A DNA stretch of 64,000 nucleotides from Silurus meridionalis (lineage: Eukaryota > Chordata > Actinopteri > Siluriformes > Siluridae). Below the pieces are notes generated by a model. The model ran no database searches. It was not told the origin of the DNA and saw only the letters and a program-made list of their open reading frames with translations. The DNA lies in the NCBI RefSeq assembly GCF_014805685.1, contig NC_060890.1, positions 18,263,000 through 18,326,999 of the forward strand, given 5' to 3'. Position numbers and translations under genes: made by a program. This document shows positions 24,601 through 33,289 of this stretch, one piece after another. Each line of letters opens with the position of its first letter. The first letter of the stretch is position 1.

Positions 24601-25990
24601 ACTTCCAGCTCAATCCCATTGCTCAGGAAGAGTCCTTATCTGAGTCCAGCTCAAACCTCTGTGCCCAGCCACAATTTAAGTTCAGCAATGTGACTAGTCT
24701 TTTCCAGCCTCTCACGTCTGAACATAAAAACTGCCCCAGCCCTTACCCTGAGATACCACTAATCCCTTCTTACCAGGCTCCTTCAAATACCCTGCACTCA
24801 TCTGGAACAGGCATGCACCTCCATCAGATTACTATGGCTAACAGTTTCAAACGCAAGAGACAGGATGAATTTAATTCTTCTTGCTCATTTCCAAATATTC
24901 CTCAGGTAAGCTTTAGGAAATTTCCCATCCATATTTAAAAAAGATAAGTATTAAAACAACTGTCCAAATTAATACATCTGTGTGTGTTTAAAGTGTATCA
25001 AGCAGGATGGAATAAGTCGCAGTGAGTCAGTAGACAACATGTGGAAGAGAATGAAGACTGCAAACACAAATGGGTGTGCCTTTTCTGCCAGGAAACCCCC
25101 TGATCCCAGAGGTGCATAGAAAACTGTTTCTAAATATGTATATTTTTGTTATGTCTGTCTCTCATTCTGTAACATTTGATGTTTGATTTTCGTTTTGCCT
25201 ATTTTTCACCAGATCCTTTCTCAGGTGGACAAGTAGGCAAGCATTCTCAACCTATTCCCTGTCGGCCTCCTCCAGATTCCCGGATCTCTAGACAACTCAA
25301 ACAGCCTTTTACTGAAGAGCGCTTCTGCTCTTCAGCATATAATCAGTATGGTGTGCCACCATACATAAAACAGGTCACAGGTCAGTGTTAATGCATTTCT
25401 CCATGCTTTTCTTTCATTTTAGACATTTACACATATACAGAAGTGAAAATAGGATACAGTCCAAGCAGTGAAGGGCTTTTATGATTTAGGTTTATAGTCA
25501 TGTGCATAAAGAATACGTTAGACATTTATATATAATAAAATGTTGGTGCTATATTTGTATACTACTACCCAGTCACAGTGCACAATGATATATGAACTAT
25601 TATCTCCCAAAAAGTAGCAAACTATAAATATGTAAAAATGACACTAGACTGTGAGAATTGCAAACATGTACAGCAAAAAAAAGTGACAGAGTAGAATATT
25701 GCACATGCAGTACATACACACATACAAAGTGGCTTTGAGAGACTGATTTATTTAAGCTGCTTACTGACAGTTTCGTATTTTAACTTGCTGCCTTCCACTT
25801 AATACATCATAGCCTTTAATGCATGTTGTGTCTTTTAGGGGTTACAAATCGATTGCTAGGCCCATCCTTTGACCCGTACTGCCTGGCAGAGCTGACTCAG
25901 TATGACTTTGACGTGAACGTTCCGTTGCAAGGAAATCTTCATCTGCTGCAGGGCTATGATCTGCTCAAAGCTTTAGACCAGTCCACATAG
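4729..25990 (+). CDS. epas1: Endothelial PAS domain protein 1 / HIF-2 alpha, complete, 15 coding exons
   Basis: Oxygen-regulated bHLH-PAS transcription factor that pairs with ARNT in the nucleus on hypoxia response elements. Coding exons: 4729-4754, 11018-11208, 15485-15630, 15760-15844, 16557-16675, 16831-17033, 18732-18838, 21433-21580, 21708-21901, 23179-23342, 23481-23576, 24537-24905, 24994-25111, 25213-25380, 25839-25990. They join in frame to 761 residues (human 870), and exons 2-8 have the sizes I recall for human. The start MASEKEKK matches HIF-2 alpha. bHLH is about residues 12-70, PAS-A about 84-155, PAS-B about 230-300. The C-terminal degron LETLAPYIP is intact (Pro507). A basic FKRKRQ signal lies in exon 12. 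The FIH site DVNVP is kept (Asn738), with a typical C-terminal activation domain end. Oddities: the N-terminal LxxLAP motif is missing in exon 9; intron 6 has a GC donor; codon 257 becomes Ser where relatives have Arg. Which teleost paralogue (a or b) this is cannot be decided. HIF-1 alpha is rejected by the motifs and the IRE. Confidence 0.96.
4947..5002. repeat. (TTA)n microsatellite in epas1 intron 1
   Basis: Long run of ATT/TTA units with one interruption (ATTTTTATT). It produces Leu/Ile/Asn homopolymer frames on both strands that are not genes. Confidence 0.9.
7885..8080. repeat. Possible dispersed repeat in epas1 intron 1
   Basis: The segment opens with 'ggtttatacttgacgcgtg' and includes 'agggcaacatccactagatggc'. 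It is more GC- and CpG-rich than the surrounding intron. The wording is familiar as a dispersed fish repeat, but no terminal repeats or coding capacity are visible. A conserved non-coding element is the alternative. Confidence 0.3.
10410..10525 (-). repeat. Dispersed repeat sharing sequence with the RTE-like LINE 5' region
   Basis: The reverse complement reads 'gggttgcgcaagcctgtgcac', then a degenerate middle, then 'aagggcatccggcataaaa'. It lines up along about 100 bases with 33297-33400 on the plus strand, the 5' part of the LINE there. It is a truncated copy of the same repeat in reverse orientation inside epas1 intron 1. No coding part is attached. Confidence 0.65.
11402..11450. repeat. 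(TATTC)n pentanucleotide microsatellite
   Basis: About nine TATTC/TTCTA units in epas1 intron 2. A (TTA)n array follows at 11508-11552. Confidence 0.9.
11508..11552. repeat. (TTA)n microsatellite in epas1 intron 2
   Basis: About 15 uninterrupted TTA units, close to the TATTC array. No coding meaning. Confidence 0.9.
12247..12330. repeat. (TG)42 microsatellite in epas1 intron 2
   Basis: Uninterrupted TG run of about 84 bases. It gives apparent Cys/Val or Thr/His frames that are artefacts. A second TG array lies about 500 bases downstream. Confidence 0.95.
12834..12894. repeat. (GT)n microsatellite in epas1 intron 2
   Basis: About 30 uninterrupted GT units. It could form Z-DNA together with the array at 12247. 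Confidence 0.95.
13857..14010 (-). mobile_element. Non-LTR retroelement 3' end with pentanucleotide tail
   Basis: (ATTAG)n is followed directly by 'attcaactttattgttattgtgcaaggtc', the reverse complement of a LINE or SINE 3' end with a short tandem tail, as in Rex1/L2-like fish elements. Minus orientation is inferred from the tail lying on the left. The right boundary is uncertain. Confidence 0.5.
14425..14630 (+). mobile_element. tRNA-derived SINE in epas1 intron 2
   Basis: Contains the 'gagcagaaggttgggggttt' block, which resembles a tRNA B box with its flank. It is followed by 'gcccttaagcaaggccctta' and then a tail with 'gctgaccctgcactttgacc'. This order is typical of the abundant tRNA-derived teleost SINEs. 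A degenerate relative in the opposite orientation is at 60800-60965. Confidence 0.65.
17034..18731 (+). other. epas1: epas1 intron 6 with non-canonical GC donor
   Basis: The exon/intron border reads GAGAG|GCATGT, so the donor dinucleotide is GC. Ending the exon here gives exactly 203 bases, the size I recall for human EPAS1 exon 6, and keeps the frame into exon 7 (107 bases). The only nearby GT (17038-17039) would shift the frame. The acceptor is a normal 'tgttacag'. Confidence 0.8.
18554..18626. repeat. (GATA)n microsatellite in epas1 intron 6
   Basis: About 18 GATA/TAGA units, uninterrupted, about 105 bases before the exon 7 acceptor. Confidence 0.95.
20867..21334. mobile_element. Internally deleted Tc1/mariner element in epas1 intron 7
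   Basis: The left end 'cacgatattgccaaaagtatt' and the right end 'aatacttttgtcaatatagtg' are near-perfect inverted repeats, each flanked by TA, the Tc1/mariner target site. At about 468 bases the element is far shorter than a full Tc1 copy of about 1.6 kb. It keeps the start of the transposase region (phrases such as 'ctctcaggagctcaatgaat') and the end ('ttcccagaagagttgaagct'), which are now fused near 21199. It cannot encode a transposase. Confidence 0.85.
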
Positions 25991-28000
25991 ACTGAAATAC
26001 TTCAGATGCGTCCAGTCTGGGTCTCTCAATTTATTCTGTGCCTATTACAAACACACACACCTTTCCTATAACGGCTGCCTCTACAATTTCAGAATACAAT
26101 ATCTATAACTAAGTCACAACTGTTTCAGTTTTTAGACATATGCATATAAATTCTATTAAAATGTGCATTGTATTGTTTATGTAAGAGTTGTTACTACCTA
26201 ATTAGCTGTTTAAACCAGTTATTAATGTATAACTTTAACTTCTTTTGTTTTGGTGGTGCAATTTATGCTCACATTCAGACATATTATACCAAGATTAATT
26301 TGTTTAATGTGGTATAAATTTACATTGGTATTATTGGTGCAATTTTTTTTTTTTTTTCTTTTCATATATATGAAATATATTAGACTATGTTCTCAAGTTT
26401 TGATTGTAATATACAGTATAATATATTGTGGTGTAGTTTTGATGTCACAAAAAAAAATGTAGTTATTTAGGAGTGACAGATGTTTTTGTTTAGGGTTTGA
26501 GGTAAAAAAAAAATAAAAAATAAAATATATATTAGTATAAGTAACAAAAGTGATTTTAAAAAATTCAATCTGCCAAAATACATAGAAACTAAAATCATGA
26601 GTATGTTTTTCAGCTTGGATTCATTTGTAAAATAGACTTTTCTTGCTCATTTTTTAGTCGCTCTTTCATATTACCCAATATTCCCAAAGAACTGTGATGC
26701 TATATATTGTATATGTGAAGCACTTTACTTAGACTTTACTTCGCATAGACCAAATACAAGAGACCATTATATTACTTTTGCTAAAGGTGCTTTCAGTTTT
26801 TAGCATCACTTAAAATCATATCCCACTTTAACCAGTACAAATCAACATTTCAAAGTTTTCTGTCTTATCCTCCTCACCAGCATCACCAACACATGATCCT
26901 AGCAGCAATAGTTAAGTTATAGTTAAATGTTTTCATATAGATATGTGCAGTGTCTGTAGTCGGTGCTGATCAGTGCCTAGGTACCTTAACTTGTGTACTC
27001 TAGTAGTAACTGTAGCTTTTCCTTTTTTGCATTCATAATGCAGTTTAAAGTTTAAATGTGTGATTGTTTTTTTTTTTTGCAGCTCAAGCTAATGTGTAAT
27101 GTATATAACCTCCATTTGATAATTTGGAGCTCTTATATGTTTCATTAGTGGACATCGAAAAGGATTTCTGTCTAAAACTGTCAGTGTTTTTTGTTTATTT
27201 TTCTCTCCTAAAGGAAAGCTGATTATAAACATGCACAAAACAGTGGAACAGGGTAATAATAATAATAATTGTTTTTAACTGTCCCACTGTAACTATGTAG
27301 CAGCTCGAAATGATTCAAGATTCATCACGATATAATATAACTGAACATGTATTTAACACATGGCCTTGTAAGCTATATTAACTCATGCACATTTTTAATG
27401 ATGAGCCATAGTACCTGGTCAGTATTTATTTTTCTAATGATCGTCATATTTCTGAGAAAACCTTGCGTTAATGTTGATGTTCATGATTATTTTGTAAACC
27501 TTTTTTTTTTTTTTTTTTTTTAAATACTGTATCTCCCAGATATAAACACAGTAACAAACTATATGCACTGTGTGTGTATGTGTGTATGTGTGTGTGTGTG
27601 CGCGTGTGTGTGTGTGAAGATAGATTGATAGATAGATTGATTGATTGATTGATATATAAATGTATATATATAATCTATGATAGATATATAATAGATATAT
27701 TACATTACACTGTACACACACATACTGTATATATAGTTTTTGTCAGATACCTTTTCAGATTACAGTTACTGTCATGTATTAGTTCATAACTGCATTTATG
27801 CTGTCTATACATTTTGTGAATTATGTTAACCAAGTAGCTCTGAATTTGGGGCAGACCAATAGTGAAGTTAAAACGCTTATCTTGCTATACAATGTTACAT
27901 AACTGTTCTCTGAAGGGAGATCCACTGGTGTTTTTTCTGCTTTTGTTAAGCCAGGAAGCCTAAGATTCTGAAATAAATGAATCTAACTTTGTCATATTAT
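25991..28000 (+). other. epas1: epas1 3' UTR (predicted)
   Basis: About 2 kb of AT-rich sequence follows the stop codon, similar in length to the human EPAS1 3' UTR. It has no exon-like frames. It holds poly-T and TG-rich tracts (27502-27522, about 27567-27617) and several ATTTA-like motifs. The end is set by the AATAAA at 27972-27977. An alternative AATAAA lies at about 28089. Confidence 0.5.
27972..27977 (+). other. epas1: Candidate epas1 polyadenylation signal
   Basis: Canonical AATAAA about 2.0 kb after the stop codon. It is followed by T-rich sequence. A second AATAAA at about 28089 is an alternative. Confidence 0.45.
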
Positions 28001-29880
28001 ATATTATAAATTGCGTGCATATCAAGATGTTACTTTCTTGTTTCTTTTACTCCATGTAAAGAAGCACTACGCTGGGCTCTTTTTAGTAATAAAAGGAGTA
28101 TTCATCAAAGCCTATGTTTCTATCTTTTTTTCTATACAATACTAATGGGTATATGGGCATATATGATCATATTTATATTTTATAATAAAAATGTAAAATA
28201 TTAGCGTTAAATCTTAAGTCTGAAGTAATCTAAAACTAAAAATGTTTCAAAAGAGCTGTTGGTGTGCAGTAATGATGGTTACATAAGTAATTCTACCTAA
28301 TACTGCTAATTTAACAGAGATTTATTACTTATTTTCTCCTGTGAATGTGATTATTACTTAAGAATTTAAGTTGGCAGCAAGTATATTTCTGGAAATATTT
28401 ATACAACTAAATGAATCATATTTTCCTCCATTACAGACTAAGTCGGGACCCACCGCTGATATCTAGAACAGGAACTTTGAAAACTGAACTACTAAAATGC
28501 TGTACACTGCATTTTTTTGCAAGTTTTTTTTTTTTACCTAAACTGAAGAGTTGAGAGAGACGGGAAGCTGTTATTTAAAAGCAGGATTAAGCACATTACA
28601 GGAACAGAGATAAAAAAATTCACTGAAAATGCATGGCATGAATTGAATGGAAAAATGTTCAACCCTATAAACTTCTAAGAACGGTATGATAGTATAGTAG
28701 TAGTAGTAGTATACTTTTATGTATAGGATGATGGGGGAAGCTAAAATATAGCATTCTGTCTCCCTTATTATAAAATGGATTTGCATCAGTAAACAATTTG
28801 TAAAACAGTTTTGTAAATATCTTAAAAATTTTAATAAGAATGTTTATTTCTTACTTAATTCTTTGTTGAAAGACAACGGAGTCAGAACCTCTCAACTAAT
28901 ACAATACTTTACTGGGTTGTTTTTTTTTTTTGCATCAATGTTCAGCTTTGTTACTTATTTGCTAGCCACTGTCAGCAAGAAAACCTAAAAGAAATCTCAA
29001 CGCTACCTAAAGGGCTGTAACACAATTTTTAATCATTATATGCCGTGTTAAATCCAATGGTAATCAAAAAAAAAAAAGAATTACATTTACAGGGGCTAAA
29101 TATCACCCCAACTGTAAAACTACTCCTGTGTGTTGGCTATTGATAGGTCTTGGAGAAAGAAAAAAGTTTTTACAGAAAACTACCAGAATTTAATAATTAA
29201 AGTTTGCTATATTTTGTTTTTCCATGTTGTTAGCTAGCCATACATAAGGTTAAGGTTCATCATAAGCTTAAATGTTATGAAAGCTAATATCATGCATCAT
29301 CTTGTGAGATTCAGTTTGAACAGAAATATAATATCCTTGTAGCAAGTAGGGATTATTACAAAGGCACATTGTGTAAACATTTCACATGGTTACGTGGCCT
29401 TCACTTGAGTTTTCTAAAATCGTTTTAGTAAGATGAATGCTCAATGGTAGAGAGGGAGAGGACCACAGTGAACTCTAGCACTACTGGGTACACAATATTA
29501 ACATTAGAATGCTTTCAGCCTCATGTTATGTTTGGTCACTTTACAACACTATATGTTGTAAAATAGTAATAACCAAAAAGGTGTATTCTAAATTTCCATG
29601 CATACAAATGTATACCCTTTCACCACAATGTGAATATCTAAGATCCAAAATCGAGTTTCTGAGATGTGACCTAAAGTTTTTCAGGTCTCCTCCTTTCCAC
29701 TTTCTTGCTTTAAAACTATATCTGTCTTCTTTTTTTTTGCATTTTGTAGCTGCTACTCTATGTACAAATCAAAGATTTATTTAGTTATGTCATGCAGTAC
29801 ATTCAAATAAAGGCATGCTGCATCAATTTCTTTCAAAATTGAGTTTAATATTTCATTGTGTATTCATTTTTTTTATATTA
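28000..29880. other. Intergenic, AT-rich, nothing recognised
   Basis: No exon-like frame with splice context and no clear transposon. Only poly-A/T tracts and a short (TAG)n run near 28695 are visible. Confidence 0.45.
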
Positions 29881-29914
29881 GAAATATTTGCCATGGCATT
29901 CATTTCTCTGAGTT

Positions 29915-30065
29915 TAGTAAACAGAGCTGTTCTTTCTCACGAAAGTTATGGCGCACAGCCAAGTGCTCTTATTCTCAGTGGAGCGCACAGGGGTCTTTAA
30001 GAGGTGCAGGGTCTCTGCAGCGGAGCACCATTTTCCATGGCTGAAAGGAAAATCACTGTGTAACT
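29915..30065. other. GC-elevated patch, possible conserved non-coding element
   Basis: An island of near-balanced base composition in AT-rich DNA, containing 'gtggagcgcacaggggtctt' and 'cagcggagcaccattttcc'. No convincing reading frame, terminal repeats or RNA gene. Function unknown. Confidence 0.25.
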
Positions 30066-30850
30066 TTAAACAAATAGAAATAGATTTCAATTTTTTTTTC
30101 TTTTCTAAATGTGGCACAATGCTCCAATTAAGGGGTTTGCATGCTGAATGAGATCAAGGAATGATTTTTCCCATTGCTATTGTGGCCTCCAATATGACAC
30201 ATGATAATGATATAACAATCAAAGAGTCGACTTTTCTGGAACAGGAAGTTCTCATTCACTTGTTTATCCCAATAGTCCCATATAACTTGAATTATGTTGA
30301 ATTATACAACAAAGTCAGCTGGATTAAATTTTCAAAAGTAAACTCACTTGCTGTGAATAATAGTTTGAAGGGGAAGAAAGACTTGAAAATAATACATTTA
30401 TATGAATGTAAATTACAAAACATAATAATGATCACTGTTTTGTTTGCTGTAGAGTAGTCTTGGCAATTTATGACAAATTGTTTCAGTCAGATTTCAAACC
30501 AAGGTATTAATTCATTAATTCAAAATTAACTTATATGCACACATGCTTTTGCAGATTTCAGACTGCTATTTCTAGAGAAAAGCCAAATTTACTTCATGTT
30601 ACACAGCCACTGATTGTATAAGCCATTCGGCAACCTCTCTGTGAATGTTATTTCATTAAAATTGGTTTAATTATGTGGACTGTCAGTAATATTTGTACTG
30701 GTCTTATTAAGGTACTGTTTTGTTTTCTATCCAGACATATTTTCTAATTTGAAATTAAAATTAAGGAGAAGATGAGAAACAAGAAAATGTCTTGTTTATC
30801 GGTTGTACAAAAATAGAAAATTGTCTTCTGTCAATCTGTTGTTTGCCAAG

Positions 30851-30907
30851 CTAGGTTTTACAACCTAGTGATGCTTCAGTTACCTTCATTGGTAACTGAA
30901 GCATCAC
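30851..30907. repeat. Two adjoining perfect hairpins
   Basis: First hairpin: CTAGGTT (30851-30857), loop TTAC, AACCTAG (30862-30868). Second: GTGATGCTTCAGTTACC (30868-30884), six-base loop TTCATT, then its exact reverse complement at 30891-30907. Pairing does not continue beyond the 17-bp stem, so it is short for a microRNA precursor. Confidence 0.85.
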
Positions 30908-31854
30908 ATACATCTGTAACATCTGGAATTTGTTTGCGGTGTTGTTTCTGATACAAGAGTCACAAAATATAATGATTGGAATACAATTCCAATAATACAT
31001 TTTTTATGCTATTTAAATAAAAAAAAAACAAAAAGAGCAGAATGACTGAATAATTAAAGTTTCGAAAAGCAGCAGTTCTTCTCTCTGTATGGCTTTCATA
31101 GACGTTATGCTTCATTACCATTAGCAGTTAGTTGAGACACAAAGAGAAACTTGTCTGATTATATCTCGGTACAACATCCTGGGCGACCTCTGACTGACTT
31201 TTTGACCTAACTGTATCAGGCTAGTCATAGTGTAGCCTTCTGTGTGATCTGTTATTATAGGTTCCAAATAAAACATGGTTACAACTCTAACTAAGCATGA
31301 TTTATGAATAATCACATCAATACACCTTTTGAAGAAAAATACAGGACATCTTACTTGAACTGAGGAAATTGTAACAGTCTTGAAGTCTACAGTGCTTTGT
31401 GACTTTGTCTTTTAGGCAAGCCAATGCTGCATTATATACACAGAAATAAACCACATTAACCACAGCTTCCGTCAGCGAAGCACACGACAGGAGCTTTCTC
31501 GTGGGAACTTGTTCAACTCTTTGCCTTACAGCCCCTTCCACATTTACACACTTCTGTCTGTCGTGTGTCATTTGTACTTATATATGTAAGTATGTAGTAA
31601 ATCTGTGGATGTGTTGGGACTGTTTCCTTGCATGATTGTGATTATGAAAGAAATCTGTGTGTGTAATTCTCTCCATTTACACTCCGTGTGGTAAAGCCTT
31701 GGTGTTTTATAACTTAAGGTTTTACAAATGCTACTGCACACAAAAGCCCCTTGTGGGCCTTAATGCTAGATGCTGAGGTATAATTTGTGGTCATGCAAAA
31801 AACATTTAAAGCCATTAAAGAGCATTCATTGTAGAGCCAAAGCCGAGGAAACCA

Positions 31855-32375
31855 TTATGGTCTTGTGTGCAGGAGTGCTAATTTCTCCAACCCTTAACAT
31901 TTATCACCCCTTACTCTACACCCTCTATACTAACAACATTAACTGGAAATCCTTCTGTAAACATTTTAAAGTATGCTGATAACACAGCACTAATTTTCTT
32001 CTCATGACACAGAGATGAGTCAGCTTACTTATAAGTGGTGGACCAGCTTGTGTCTTAGTGCACTGTTTCAAGGTAAATACTCTTCAGAATTGAGGAAGGT
32101 CAAATAGCAGTTGAAGATATTTACCAGTGTTTTGTTAGGCTTTACCACCTACCACCAACATGTTATTCAATATGAAGTCAAGATCTCTGGCTGTGACTTC
32201 CACACCCTCACCAACCTTCTTGAAAGCAAAGCCAAAAGAGTGCAGTTAAAATCATCTTTGACCCCTCTTACTGTGTTCACCCACTTTTTTAACCACTTCC
32301 TTCAGGGTGCGATACCAAACCATGATACCAAAACCCTCTGGACACTGAAAGAGTTTTTTTCACTGTAGCTCTGCT
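31855..32375 (+). mobile_element. Degenerate LINE 3' fragment
   Basis: Broken frames still show reverse-transcriptase-like phrases: 'SPTLNIYHPLLYTLYTNNI', then 'KYADNTALIFF' near 31970-32000 (compare the FADD box), and 'VVDQLVSWC'. After further frame changes there is a tail with 'IRTKT'-like sequence near 32310-32340. Many stops and shifts. The clade cannot be fixed. Confidence 0.45.
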
Positions 32376-32665
32376 CTGGTCAAATTGCATTAACACAAAC
32401 CAGTGCACTGCTGATGGTACTGTATCTTTTCAGCTAGTGCTTGTCATCTTAAACTGGATGACAATATTTTTACACCTATTGTTATATTCTCTTTATAGTT
32501 ATAATCTTATATTTAGTTGTTCTGTTTTTTATATTGTTTTTGTCTAATCCAAAAATGTATTTCAGTTTAGTCTCTTTTAATGGTGCAAATAAATACTGTA
32601 AATAAACGTTAAAAAATACTCCTTAAAAATCTTACATACTTGACCAGAAGCTTTATTTTTTTATT

Positions 32666-32668
<3 letters not shown>

Positions 32669-32743
<75 letters not shown>
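32669..32743. repeat. (TA)n microsatellite
   Basis: About 37 uninterrupted TA units. The Ile/Tyr frames across it are artefacts. Confidence 0.95.
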
Positions 32744-32745
<2 letters not shown>

Positions 32746-33289
32746 CACAGCTATATGGCGCCCTCATCTGGTCCAACAACAGAAGCAACAACTTCCTGTT
32801 TAGAAAATCTGGAGTGTTTTCACTTATTTGTCATTTTTCTGTAATACATATTGTATTTTTTACACAGTATATGCAGATATAAAGAGTTGGCTTGCGGTGT
32901 AGGATTATAAATAAACCCAGGATATTGTTACATTCATGTCTGAACTGTGGACTTTCATGACCTTGAGGTCAACTTAGCTAGTAGTACGGTAGAAAAATAT
33001 TAACCCAAAAGACCAGTATTCAGACAGATATTCCTGCAGCTCATTTCATGTTTCATGTCATTCTCCCTGTTTTCTTCTTTTACCAGTCTTGTAGAGATAT
33101 CATATTCTTTGTTGTGACACTGTGTCCTTGAAAATGCCCCACACCTTCCTTCGTTTTCTATTTGTTATTCATTTAGATTTTGTTGGCTGCTATATCATAT
33201 TAAAGATGGAAATAAAGATCATACATTATTTATCATAGTTATTGTTTATTTATTGGTATTTATATTTATTGTTATTATTTACTTAACCC

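Noticed and set aside
4729..25990. Identity as HIF-1 alpha or HIF-3 alpha
   Set aside because: The start MASEKEKK, the [20 protein letters not shown] block, the [15 protein letters not shown] degron, the C-terminal LLKALDQST end and the 5' UTR IRE all fit HIF-2 alpha better.
27434..27721. 95-residue minus-strand frame with Tyr/Ile and Thr/His runs
   Set aside because: Read through TG, GATT and TA simple repeats in the epas1 3' UTR.
30161..30457. 98-residue plus-strand frame
   Set aside because: No domain, no splice context, AT-rich composition and no recognisable similarity. Most likely chance.
30868..30907. Hairpin as a microRNA precursor
   Set aside because: The stem is only 17 bp and does not extend, shorter than the roughly 30 bp of a normal animal pre-miRNA. 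Kept only as an unexplained inverted repeat.
31317..31571. 84-residue minus-strand frame with a DRQKCVNVEGAVRQR start
   Set aside because: No recognised family, no splice sites or promoter, and it lies beside degenerate repeats. Not supportable as a gene.
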